Part shown: positions 14,574 to 22,630 of the stretch, piece by piece
How the letters are laid out: each line of letters begins with the position of its first letter
Position numbering within the stretch: the stretch's first letter is position 1
Origin: DATLYH01 sp035575035
GTDB taxonomy: Bacteria; Planctomycetota; Planctomycetia; Gemmatales; Gemmataceae
DNA length: 37,086 bases
Reading direction: 5' to 3'
NCBI GenBank assembly: GCA_035575035.1
Contig: DATLYH010000111.1
Coordinates: 1 to 37,086 of the forward strand
Program-made: the position numbers and the translations under genes
Notes under the pieces: generated by a model
Database searches by the model: none
What the model saw: only the letters and a program-made list of their open reading frames with translations
Told to the model about the DNA's origin: nothing

Positions 14574-16099
14574 GCGACAACGGCTTTACACCTGTTCGCA
14601 CGGGGCAAACGATCCCGAGGGGGCAGATCGCGCAGTTGTCCTTCGAGGAGTTCCGCCGGACTGTTGTGGGCGCCGTGGCCGGGGGGCAGCGCGTCGCCGC
14701 TCTCTTTGGGGATGCGCCAGCTCAAATCGACAAGGTAGACCTTTACGCGGTCCTCGCCGACAGTGCTCGGGGCCTTTTGCGAGTCGGCAAGGTGACATTG
14801 GATGCCGACCGGTTCCCCTCGCTGACGCCGCACTGTCCCCAGGTCCACCTCTTCGAGCGGGAGATCGCCGAGCAGTACGGCGTCTGCCCGGAAGGCCACC
14901 CCTGGCTCAAGCCGGTCCGGTTCCATGCCTCGTACCGGCCCGGCCACGATGCGTGGGGGAGGAAGCCGGGCGAGGCGCCGGTCATTGGCGTCACGGACTT
15001 CTACCGCGTCGAGGGGGAAGAGATCCACGAGGTTGCCGTCGGTCCCGTTCACGCCGGCATCATCGAGCCCGGGCATTTCCGCTTCCAGTGCCACGGCGAA
15101 CAAGTCTTCCACCTGGAGATCTCACTCGGCTACCAGCACCGGGGCGTCGAGCGGGCGCTGATGGGCGGCCCAACCAAACGCACCATGCACCTGATGGAGG
15201 TGGTGGCGGGAGACACATCGGTGGGCCATGCCACGGCCTACTGCCAAGTGGTGGAGGCTCTGGGTGGGTGCCAGGTGCCGATCCGCGCCGAAGCGTTGCG
15301 GGGCATCGCCCTGGAGTTGGAGCGACTGGCCAATCACACCGGCGACCTGGGCGCCCTGGCAGGCGACGTGGGGTTCTTGCCGACCGCCTCGTTCTGCGGA
15401 CGTAGTCGCGGTGATTTCCTGAACCTCACGGCCCTTCTCTGCGGCAGCCGCTTCGGGCGGGGCATGATCCGGCCCGGAGGCATTGGCTTCGACCTGGAGG
15501 AGGACCGCAAGAGGCAGTTGCTGGAGCGTCTGGAAGCAGCGTATCGGGACGTGACCAACGCCGTCGGCCTGCTCTGGGACTCAGCGTCCGTGCAGGCGCG
15601 GTTCGAAGGTACGGGAGTAGTTTCCCAAGAAGACTGTCGTGCCCTCGGGATGGTGGGGCCCGCCGCTCGGGCCTGCGGAGTCGAGTGCGACGTCCGCCAC
15701 GACTTTCCCACCGGTATCTTCCGGTTTGCTCAGATTCCTGTTTCCACCTCTCCGAGCGGAGACGTGTTCGCGCGTGCTTTCGTGCGCTGGCTCGAAATCC
15801 AACGGTCCGTGGCTTTCATCCGCAGCCAGCTGCGCGAACTTCCGGATGGCCCCATCCGGGCAGAGGTAGGAAATGCCAGACCGGATAGCCTGGTTGTCAG
15901 CCTCGTCGAAGGTTGGCGGGGCGAGATTTGTCACCTGGCACTGACCGACTCCCAAGGCCGTTTCGTTCGCTACAAAGTCGTGGACCCCTCGTTCCACAAC
16001 TGGTACGGACTGGCCTTGGCTCTGCGGGACCAGCAGATTTCAGACTTCCCGCTGTGCAACAAGAGCTTCAACCTGTCCTACTGCGGACACGACCTGTAA
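14570..16099 (+). CDS. HyfG/HycE-like large subunit lacking the [NiFe] cysteines
   Basis: 509 aa. The N-terminal about 150 residues are NuoC-like; the rest is the NuoD/HycE-like fold, with PGHFRFQ..GEQVFHLEISLGYQHRGVER opening that part. In HycE the first metal motif is RVCGICGFAH; here the aligned stretch is EVVAGDTSVGHATAYCQVVE, so both cysteines are absent. The C-terminal motif DPCYSCTDRM is replaced by FNLSYCGHDL at the very end, leaving one out-of-register Cys and no processed extension. No [NiFe] site can be built, so this is not a hydrogenase subunit. It fits the Ehr (energy-converting-hydrogenase-related) group. AGGTGAAG provides the ribosome site and the start overlaps the HyfF-like stop. 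Confidence 0.9.
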   Translation: MSDNGFTPVRTGQTIPRGQIAQLSFEEFRRTVVGAVAGGQRVAALFGDAPAQIDKVDLYAVLADSARGLLRVGKVTLDADRFPSLTPHCPQVHLFEREIAEQYGVCPEGHPWLKPVRFHASYRPGHDAWGRKPGEAPVIGVTDFYRVEGEEIHEVAVGPVHAGIIEPGHFRFQCHGEQVFHLEISLGYQHRGVERALMGGPTKRTMHLMEVVAGDTSVGHATAYCQVVEALGGCQVPIRAEALRGIALELERLANHTGDLGALAGDVGFLPTASFCGRSRGDFLNLTALLCGSRFGRGMIRPGGIGFDLEEDRKRQLLERLEAAYRDVTNAVGLLWDSASVQARFEGTGVVSQEDCRALGMVGPAARACGVECDVRHDFPTGIFRFAQIPVSTSPSGDVFARAFVRWLEIQRSVAFIRSQLRELPDGPIRAEVGNARPDSLVVSLVEGWRGEICHLALTDSQGRFVRYKVVDPSFHNWYGLALALRDQQISDFPLCNKSFNLSYCGHDL

Positions 16100-16110
16100 G
16101 GAGAGAAGGC

Positions 16111-16908
16111 ATGCTGCCAGTGGTGCTCGCTCGTTGGAAGCAGGGTCACCGCACGATCCCATACCCGGCTCAGGTGCCAGTGCTGCCCGATCGCTTCCGT
16201 GGTCTGCCCGTGGTGGACACGACGAAGTGCCCCGCGGGGTGCCGGGTCTGTGCTGAGGCGTGCCCGACGGATGCCATAACCATCGGCGATGCAGGCTTCC
16301 GCCTGGACCTGGGGCGTTGCTTGTTCTGTACGGAATGCGTGCAGGCGTGTCCCGAAGGAGCTATCCGGTACACGCAGGAACATCGGCTCGCTGTTCGCAG
16401 GCGTGAGGACCTCGTGTACGACGGCCGCGCGTTGAAGCTCGCAGAGGCCCTGGACCAGAAGACCCGCCGGCTCTTCGGCCGGTCACTCAAGCTGCGCCAG
16501 GTGAGTGCCGGCGGGTCGGGGGCTTGCGAGGCCGACCTGAACGTCCTCAGCACGGTCGTCTTCGACCTGGGCCGGTTCGGTATTCAGTTCGTGGCCTCGC
16601 CACGACACGCAGACGGGCTCGTTGTCACAGGACCGATCACCGAGAATATGCGGATAGCATTGCTGGAAACCTATGCCGCCATCCCCTCTCCGAAGCTCGT
16701 GATCGCGGTTGGTACCGAGGCCATCAGCGGCGGCGTGTTCCGCGGTCACCCGGAGGTCCACGACGGTTGCGGCTCCGTCTTGCCTGTCGATCTGTTCATT
16801 CCAGGATGGCCGCCACATCCAATAACGATTTTGGATGGCCTGTTGCGGTTACTGGGCCGGCTGGAAAAGGATGCGCCTCAGGAGATTGAACTTCGGCTGT
16901 CCACCTAA
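16111..16908 (+). CDS. ferredoxin/NuoB-like fusion small subunit lacking most proximal-cluster ligands
   Basis: 265 aa with a strong GGAGAGAAGG site. The N-terminal about 110 residues are a two-cluster ferredoxin (HycF/HyfH-like): CPAGCRVCAEACP (one extra residue in the first spacing) and CLFCTECVQACP. The C-terminal half is HycG/NuoB-like. The family motif around DCGGCNGCE reads VSAGGSGACE here, so only one Cys remains. GACGNSGG is replaced by GTEAISGG, and PGCPP by PGWPP. Three of the four usual ligands of the [4Fe-4S] cluster nearest the active site are therefore gone. Two genes that are separate in Hyf/Hyc operons are fused. The fold landmarks FGIQFVASPRHADGLVVTGP and LPVDLFIPGWPP remain. 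It is the last gene of the operon. Confidence 0.9.
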   Translation: MLPVVLARWKQGHRTIPYPAQVPVLPDRFRGLPVVDTTKCPAGCRVCAEACPTDAITIGDAGFRLDLGRCLFCTECVQACPEGAIRYTQEHRLAVRRREDLVYDGRALKLAEALDQKTRRLFGRSLKLRQVSAGGSGACEADLNVLSTVVFDLGRFGIQFVASPRHADGLVVTGPITENMRIALLETYAAIPSPKLVIAVGTEAISGGVFRGHPEVHDGCGSVLPVDLFIPGWPPHPITILDGLLRLLGRLEKDAPQEIELRLST

Positions 16909-16925
16909 AATTTAGTCCTCTGTTA

Positions 16926-17170
16926 CTCAAACGGAGTGTTTCTTGGCGGGCGGATTGCCCTTGGCGTAATGCCAAGGCACGGCGATTTCCTCCGCCACTC
17001 CGACGGGGACGCCGCCGTTGCGCCAGCGCCTGGAAGCCTTGCGTGAGGCAGTCCGCCGCGAGCAGATCGAACGGGTGATCAAGAGGACGCGTCATAAGAG
17101 TTCGCGCCGCTGGTTGAAGAGGTTGTTACAAGCGTTCGCCCAAGCCGCGTGAAGAAACACTCAGTTTGAG
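16926..17170. mobile_element. internally deleted insertion sequence with terminal inverted repeats
   Basis: CTCAAACGGAGTGTTTCTT at 16926-16944 pairs with AAGAAACACTCAGTTTGAG at 17152-17170, matching at 18 of 19 positions. The right repeat begins at the stop codon of a transposase-like fragment, as in compact insertion sequences. At about 245 bp the element is far shorter than a functional one. It lies directly behind the membrane-complex operon. An internal perfect hairpin, CCTTGGC-GTAAT-GCCAAGG at 16959-16977, could add termination but lacks a U tract. Confidence 0.7.
16970..17152 (+). pseudogene. C-terminal transposase fragment
   Basis: 60 open codons without a credible start end in TGA at the right inverted repeat. 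The peptide is strongly basic (REQIERVIKRTRHKSSRRWL) with an alanine-rich end, as expected of a transposase C-terminus. The family could not be named from this short piece. The in-frame stop at 16967-16969 and the absence of any upstream catalytic domain mark it as a remnant. Confidence 0.5.
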
Positions 17171-17180
17171 CAGTTAACCC

Positions 17181-17428
17181 GGTATTCCACAGGTACACCC
17201 GGCTGCTGTCAAGGAGGCAGCGGAGGACGGGACCGTGGCGCCGGCCGACGGGCTGGCGGCTCCACGGACGCTGCTCGGCTAGGTCCGCCCCGTCTCGATC
17301 GCGGGGGCGATCAGCACGGTTGCTCGCTCCTGGTCAAGTTGCGAAATCTCCTGTCCACAGCAGGGTTAGTCCGGCCCTGACCGTGGGATCGTGATCTTGT
17401 TCGACAAGGGGAAGCGAGCACTTCCTGT
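17181..17428. other. gap between the IS remnant and the minus-strand regulator
   Basis: Two convergent units meet here. I see no gene, clear terminator or repeat. A short alanine-rich open stretch ending near 17282 could be another decayed transposase end but cannot be supported. Confidence 0.35.
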
Positions 17429-18136
17429 TCAACTGCCGGCACCTTCGGACCCGGTCTTTGGTCCGGCTGTGGGATCGAGGCTGGGAGCGTGGGAATGGAA
17501 GGTTGGATGGGCTGAGGGGTCGGCCTTGACGTTCAGCCGCTTTAGCTCCGGCTGGACGACCGCCTCGAAGCAGGATGGGCAGATGCCGTGGCTGAACCGG
17601 GCCGCCGAATGGGTGGCCAGGTAATGCTCCAGCTGTTGCCAGTAATTCTGGTCGTCGCGGATGCGCTTGCAGTACATGCAGATGGGTAAGAGTCCTTGCA
17701 GCTGCTTGACCTGCTGCAAGGCGCTTTCCAGCTCCCGGACGCGCTCGGCGAGGTTGCGCTGGAGGTCCACGATGCGCAGGCCGGCGCGCAACCGGGCGTG
17801 CAACTCTTCCGGGTCGAACGGCTTGAGGATGTAATCGTCGGCTCCTCCTTCCAGCCCGGCCACGATGTCCTCGCGGCTGCCGCGGCCGGTCAGGAGGATC
17901 AGGTAGGTGGCCTGTCGGCCGTGCTGGGTCGCCCGGATCAGGCGGCAGACCTCCAGCCCGTCCATGCCGGGCATGTTCCAGTCAAGGATTGCCAACGCGG
18001 GCGGCTCGCCATCCTGGAACAATCGCCACGCCGCGGCCCCGTCCTCGGCGACGACCACCTCATAGCCCCAGCCGATGAGGTTGTTTCGCAGCAGACGGCG
18101 AGAGACCAAGTCATCCTCGGCGATGAGAATCCTCAT
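17429..18136 (-). CDS. response regulator with coiled coil and four-Cys C-terminal domain
   Basis: 235 aa. A full receiver occupies 1-120: D8/D9, phospho-acceptor D52, Lys105 in YILKPFDP. A coiled coil follows at about 122-148 (LQRNLAERVRELESALQQVK). A compact domain then reads LLPICMYCKRIRDDQNYWQQ and FSHGICPSCF, with C153, C156, C186 and C189 placed as a probable zinc or metal site. This C-terminal module is a recurring output or sensor region of response regulators, described in my memory without a firm function. The last about 35 residues are Pro/Ser-rich and disordered. No DNA-binding domain is present, so it probably acts through protein contacts. The likely partner kinase is not adjacent; the GAF/PAS kinase at 20186-22630 on the same strand is a candidate. 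Confidence 0.87.
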   Translation of the reverse strand: MRILIAEDDLVSRRLLRNNLIGWGYEVVVAEDGAAAWRLFQDGEPPALAILDWNMPGMDGLEVCRLIRATQHGRQATYLILLTGRGSREDIVAGLEGGADDYILKPFDPEELHARLRAGLRIVDLQRNLAERVRELESALQQVKQLQGLLPICMYCKRIRDDQNYWQQLEHYLATHSAARFSHGICPSCFEAVVQPELKRLNVKADPSAHPTFHSHAPSLDPTAGPKTGSEGAGS

Positions 18137-18516
18137 GGGGGACTCGTTCGCGTTGCCTGACGGGTCTTTTCCCAGCGATGCCGCCGGGCACCCTCATGAA
18201 AGTTTAATAATCAATCATAGCACGATTTGACCTGCTCGGCTTCCCACACAACCTCCGGGCGACATGCCCGCGTCTCCGCACAAGGACAGAGTTCCGGCAG
18301 TGCCTTACTTTTTCCTCCAGAACATAAAGCAGAACAGCGAGGCAGCACACCGGGATGCTCCTTGCTCAGCGGCAGGGCAGGAGTTGTTCCTTACTCCCCG
18401 TTGGGACGGCAACAGCTCGGGCACAAGCATAACGCCTCGCCGCTGCCGGTTTGATCGGGGACCGCAGCCCCCACTTCTCAGGAGATGCACATTCCGCGCC
18501 AAAGACGGCTTGGCGG
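18137..18516. other. intergenic region, AT-rich near 18190
   Basis: 380 bp between two minus-strand genes. An AT-rich stretch (AGTTTAATAATCAATCATAG, about 18191-18220) stands out against the GC-rich background and probably contains the promoter of the response regulator, but no well-spaced -35/-10 pair could be fixed. The rest shows nothing recognisable. Confidence 0.4.
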
Positions 18517-20007
18517 TCAGAGGATCGGCGAGAGCAGGCGGCAACCATTCTCCACCAGGCGGACCCCGAAGGAGCGGCGGCTGAACGTCACCGCGTCGAG
18601 AAGGATGGAGTCGTCCAGGTCGTCAAGGTAGGCCCGCTCCAGCTCGGCGATGACGTGTGGCGAGTGCATCAAGCAGACCGCCTCGAAGTTCAGCCGCAGG
18701 CTCCGGTTGTCCAGATTGGCAGAGCCGGCCATCGCCCACCGGCCATCGACCATCACCAGCTTCGAGTGCATCATGCCCTTGGCGTACTGATACACCTTCA
18801 CCCCCACTGCCAACATATCGGACCAGTAATATCGGCCGGCATAGAATGATAGATAATGGTCCGGCCGGAGCAGGGACAGCAGCCGCACATCCACGCCGCG
18901 ATAGCGCGCCAGCCGCAGGGCATCGAGCAGGCCGGCATCCGGCACGAAGTAGGGACTGGCGATCCAGAGCCGCTCCCGGGCCGCGACGATGGCGGCGAAG
19001 TAAATCTCGCGGATGGTGTTGATCTCCTGATCGGGACCGGACTCCGCCACCTGCACCACCGCGTCGCCCACTTCGTTCGGCGGGGGGAAATAGGCGTCGT
19101 GGACCAGCACTTCGTGCCGGGCGAAGTCCCAGTCCTCGACGAAGATGCGCTGGAGGTCGGCGACCGCCGGCCCCTCCAACCGTAGCACCTCATCGCGCCA
19201 GTAGCCGAAGTAGGCGTTGCGGCCGAGGTACTCATCGCCGATGTTCATGCCGCCGGTGAAGGCAACCTGCCCGTCGATGATGGTGATCTTGCGGTGGTTG
19301 CGCAGGTTGATCTGGATGCGCGAGCGGAGCGGGTTGAGCGGCAGGAAGACGCCCACCTTGCCGCCGGCCTGTTCCAGCGGCCGCAGGAAGCGTCGGCCCA
19401 GCGTCCGCCCGCCCATAGCGTCGTACAGCAGACGGACCTCGACCCCCTCCTTGGCCTTCTGGGTCAGTAGCTCGAGCAGCTGCCGGCCGGCGGCGTCGGG
19501 GCGGAAGATGAAATACTGAAGGTGAACATGTCGGCGGGCGCCGCGGATGGCCTGGAGGAGGGCGTCGAAGGCCTGCTGGGTGTCATGGTACCACGTCACC
19601 GCGTTGCCGTTGCGGATGGGGAAGGCGTTGACCCGCAGGGCGAGCTGGCCCAGGTCGTCGAAAGCGGCGGTGAGGGGAGGGTGAGCGGCCGGCGTCAGCC
19701 GGCCGGTGGAGGCGCTGAGGGGTGCATCGGCCCGCTCACCCGGGCCGCTCGCTGGGCCGGCCGGGTGGGCGGCGCGGAACAGCACACGGTGCAACCGCTT
19801 GCGGCGCAGTGGTCGGCTGATGTGGTTGTGGCCGAAGACCCAGAAGAGCAGCACGCCGAACAACGGCACCAGCAGCACCAGCAGACACCAGGCCACCGCC
19901 GAGGTCGATTCCTTCTTGGTCATCAACACCCACGGGATGGCGATGGCGATCGCCAGCATGTCAAGGCCGGCGGCCAGCGTGAAGTGCGGTATGTAATCGG
20001 TCCACAA
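18517..20007 (-). CDS. cls: cardiolipin synthase (phospholipase D superfamily)
   Basis: 496 aa from a TTG start at 20007 with AGGAGG 8 nt upstream. Two N-terminal membrane helices (about 8-28 and 38-58) are followed by two HKD catalytic motifs: NHRKITIIDGQVAFTGGMN near residue 235 and MHSKLVMVDGRWAMAGSANL near 415. The C-terminus is the usual RLVENGCRLLSPIL-type end. Such enzymes join two phosphatidylglycerol molecules into cardiolipin at the inner membrane. A segment at about 85-115 is Pro/Ala-rich and looks like a lineage-specific insertion. A TACAAT -10 box on the minus strand (20049-20054) precedes it, without a convincing -35. It stands alone between signalling genes. Confidence 0.9.
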   Translation of the reverse strand: MWTDYIPHFTLAAGLDMLAIAIAIPWVLMTKKESTSAVAWCLLVLLVPLFGVLLFWVFGHNHISRPLRRKRLHRVLFRAAHPAGPASGPGERADAPLSASTGRLTPAAHPPLTAAFDDLGQLALRVNAFPIRNGNAVTWYHDTQQAFDALLQAIRGARRHVHLQYFIFRPDAAGRQLLELLTQKAKEGVEVRLLYDAMGGRTLGRRFLRPLEQAGGKVGVFLPLNPLRSRIQINLRNHRKITIIDGQVAFTGGMNIGDEYLGRNAYFGYWRDEVLRLEGPAVADLQRIFVEDWDFARHEVLVHDAYFPPPNEVGDAVVQVAESGPDQEINTIREIYFAAIVAARERLWIASPYFVPDAGLLDALRLARYRGVDVRLLSLLRPDHYLSFYAGRYYWSDMLAVGVKVYQYAKGMMHSKLVMVDGRWAMAGSANLDNRSLRLNFEAVCLMHSPHVIAELERAYLDDLDDSILLDAVTFSRRSFGVRLVENGCRLLSPIL

Positions 20008-20185
20008 GGTGGGGCGCCTCCTGTTACGCCGTTCAACCTGCCTCCTTTATTGTAGCGGCCCCACGCCAACGCGCCGGTGGTCGTGAATGGTGGGGTGGTA
20101 CAGTCGGGAGACCGTACCCCAACAGCGTACCAACAGGATTGAGGGGAGTGGTGCAGGCGAAGAATCACGGCCTGGTTCCCAGGGC

Positions 20186-22630
20186 CTACTTGTCGCTGCC
20201 GGGTGGTTTGTCCAGGGCGGAGGTCAGGCCGGCGGGGGCGTGCGGCTCGTGCGCCTCACCGGGAATGTCGGCCCGGACCAGCTTGGTTTCGACATGGGCC
20301 GGTGCGCCTCCCTCTGTCGTCGGCAGGCCGCGCGGCAGGACGATCACTGCCGTGGTCCCCTCGCCCGGTCGGCCGCGTAGCTCCAGCCGCCCGCCGTGCA
20401 GCGCCAACAAGTGCTGGCTGACCGTCAGACCTAACCCGGTGGCCTCCAGCGCCGCATGGGCCGCATCCCGGGCGAATGGCCCCTTGGTCGAGTAGAACGG
20501 CACCAGCACCCGCGGCCAATCCTCTATCGGCAGTCCCTCGCCGGTGTCCTCGATCTCACAGCAGACCGTGTCCTCTCGGGCAACGACGCGCACCGTCACC
20601 CGCCGCCGCGGACTGTTCACCAGCGCCTGCTCGGCATTGGCCAGCAGCTCCCGCAGGACCACCTTCAGCATCCGCCGGTTGACGCGCACCAGCGCATCGG
20701 CATCACGCAGGTCCACGCTCAATTCGTAATCCCGCTCCCCCGCCACCGCCGCCTCCTCGTCGAGGAACTCACGTACCAAGCCGGCCAGCGAGGTCAGCTC
20801 CAGGTCGCCCGGCGCCGGGGCGCCGAGGTCCTGGAGCAGGCCGACCAACGCTGCCGAACGCCGGCAGCTCTCGGCGATCTGCTCGAACAGAGCGGCCGCC
20901 TCCGGCGCCAGGTCGGCCCGGTCGAGGGCCTGTTCCGCCAGACCAAGCGGCTCCGCCAGGCGATGGTCAAGCAGGTGGCTCAGGCCGCGAGCAAACTGGC
21001 GCACCAGGGCCATCGCCGGGCTGTCCTCGCCGGCCAGCGCCTCCGGAGCGCCGGCCAGCAGCAGCCAGTTCTCTCCCTCCGGGGTGGGCACCGGCAGAAA
21101 GGTACACAGCAACGGCCGGCTGCCATTGCGAGTCAGCACATCCAGCACCATCTGACAACCCCGCCGAGAGCCGGGGGCCAGCGGCTGATGGAGCAGGTCG
21201 GCCACCCGGTCGCGGTCAGGTTGGCGCGGGAAGAGCCAGTCGAGGACCACTTCGCTGGGCACCCCCGCCAGGTCGGCCGCCGTCAGGCCGGTCAGGGCTT
21301 GCCAGCGCTCGTCCCAGAACCGGACCTCCCCACCGGGTTGGATCAACAGCGGCAATCCCGGCAGGATCGTCGGCCGCAACGCCTGCTGCCAGCCCGTCGC
21401 CAGATCGGCCGGTGGGCAGAGCGCCTCCCAGTCCTCGTTGAAAGCGAACAGGAAGCCTGGGCCATCCGGCAGATCAAGCGCCAGCCAGAAGGCCATCAAC
21501 TCCCGCTCCCCTTCAATATCGGCGCGCCGCTCCAGCGCCAGCCGGCCGACCGGCCCGAGCAATGCGGGATCGGCAGCGCGGAACAGACGCTCCAGCACCG
21601 CTGCCGATCGAGGAGCGAAGCAGAGCCGCAGGGGCTGGCCCGGCGCTGTCGCCGCAGGCGCTACCGTCCGGTCGAAGACCTCGTTGACCCAGAGCACCTT
21701 GCCATGCCGATCGGTCAGGGCCAGGGCGAAGGGAAGGTTCTTGGCCAGGTCGAGGAAGGAGTAGCGGACTTCAGGCGGCTTGGCGGCCAGCTCGGGGGCT
21801 GCTGCCGCCATCCGGCGCAGGAAGGCGAACGTCAGCGGCCGGCCTTCCACTTCCTCGACGGTCGTGGCTACCTGGCACCAGAAGATGGTGTCGGAGCGAT
21901 GACGGAAAGGGAAGACACCCAACAGCCGGGGCGCGTCGGGCACTTCCCCCGGTGCGGCGGCCACGGCCGGCTTCCCCAGCGCGGGCAACTCTCGCTGGCT
22001 GATCCAGAACGGGAACGGGGCCGGGCGGTTGATCAACTCCTCGGGCCGGAAGCCAGTCCAGCTGGACCAGGTAGCGTTGGCAAAGACCAGCATCCCGGAG
22101 CCGTCCACCACCAAGACTCCCTCAGCGACCCGGTCCAGCGCCTGACGCAGCAGGGGCGCCGTCGCGGCCAGGGCGGCCAGGGGGGCCCGACCAGGTTCCG
22201 GCCCCAGCCATTTACCCATCAGGTGAGCCATGCCCAACAGCACGGAGCAATCATGCGAGGTGAAGCCGGACGGCTTGTTGGCCAGCACTACGTGGCCGCG
22301 CAGACTGCCCCGGCAAAAAAGGGGGCAGGAAAGCAGGCTCGTCAGGGGCGGTTCCCCCAGGGCCGGCACGGCAGGCAGGTCGTTGAGCAAGGTAGGCCCT
22401 TCGCGGACCTCGAAACCCCAGACCCCTTGTCCCTGCTGCAAGGCCAGCCAGCCGGGCGAGCAACGGCCGCGCGCCGCTGGGAAGCTCAGTCGGCCGTCCG
22501 GCCCGGTCAGACCGACCCAACCGGCGGTCGCCCCGGTGAATTCGAGCAGAGCGTCCAGCGCTTCCGCTAAAGCCGCCGCCAACGCCTCCTGCCCGTGCAC
22601 CCACACCGATTCGGGAACAACGGTCGGCAT
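20186..22630 (-). CDS. soluble GAF/multi-PAS sensor histidine kinase
   Basis: 814 aa from ATG 22630; a TTG four codons upstream is an alternative and neither has a strong ribosome site. No membrane helix. Order: GAF-like domain about 20-150 (TGATAGWVGLTGPDG), a first PAS about 170-285 (AEGVLVVDGSGMLVFANATW), a second about 305-410 (LALTDRHGKVLWVNEVFD), a third about 445-560 (EVRFWDERWQALTGLTAADL), a dimerisation domain with ARGLSHLLDHRLAEPLG (the His is the probable phospho-acceptor), and HATPase about 665-790 with N box LRELLANAEQALVN, G1 EDTGEGLP and G2 ATGLGLTVSQHL. The output partner is not adjacent. The four-Cys regulator, or the ANTAR and sigma-54 regulators next door, are candidates. 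The last two have degenerate receivers. Confidence 0.9.
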   Translation of the reverse strand: MPTVVPESVWVHGQEALAAALAEALDALLEFTGATAGWVGLTGPDGRLSFPAARGRCSPGWLALQQGQGVWGFEVREGPTLLNDLPAVPALGEPPLTSLLSCPLFCRGSLRGHVVLANKPSGFTSHDCSVLLGMAHLMGKWLGPEPGRAPLAALAATAPLLRQALDRVAEGVLVVDGSGMLVFANATWSSWTGFRPEELINRPAPFPFWISQRELPALGKPAVAAAPGEVPDAPRLLGVFPFRHRSDTIFWCQVATTVEEVEGRPLTFAFLRRMAAAAPELAAKPPEVRYSFLDLAKNLPFALALTDRHGKVLWVNEVFDRTVAPAATAPGQPLRLCFAPRSAAVLERLFRAADPALLGPVGRLALERRADIEGERELMAFWLALDLPDGPGFLFAFNEDWEALCPPADLATGWQQALRPTILPGLPLLIQPGGEVRFWDERWQALTGLTAADLAGVPSEVVLDWLFPRQPDRDRVADLLHQPLAPGSRRGCQMVLDVLTRNGSRPLLCTFLPVPTPEGENWLLLAGAPEALAGEDSPAMALVRQFARGLSHLLDHRLAEPLGLAEQALDRADLAPEAAALFEQIAESCRRSAALVGLLQDLGAPAPGDLELTSLAGLVREFLDEEAAVAGERDYELSVDLRDADALVRVNRRMLKVVLRELLANAEQALVNSPRRRVTVRVVAREDTVCCEIEDTGEGLPIEDWPRVLVPFYSTKGPFARDAAHAALEATGLGLTVSQHLLALHGGRLELRGRPGEGTTAVIVLPRGLPTTEGGAPAHVETKLVRADIPGEAHEPHAPAGLTSALDKPPGSDK

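Noticed and set aside
9565..16908. Active hydrogenase-4 or formate hydrogenlyase
   Set aside because: The [NiFe] cysteines and most proximal-cluster ligands are missing, there is no formate dehydrogenase subunit, and no hyp maturation genes are in view.
9565..16908. Respiratory complex I (nuo) operon
   Set aside because: Gene content and order, the NuoC-NuoD fusion and the HyfE-type subunit match the hydrogenase-4 branch; NADH module genes and NuoA/J are absent.
16959..16977. Perfect CCTTGGC/GCCAAGG hairpin as the operon terminator
   Set aside because: No U run follows and it lies within the insertion-sequence remnant; kept only as a note there.
20456..22570. 704-codon plus-strand frame opposite the GAF/PAS kinase
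   Set aside because: A high-GC shadow of the minus-strand kinase gene; Gln/Arg-rich with no domain.
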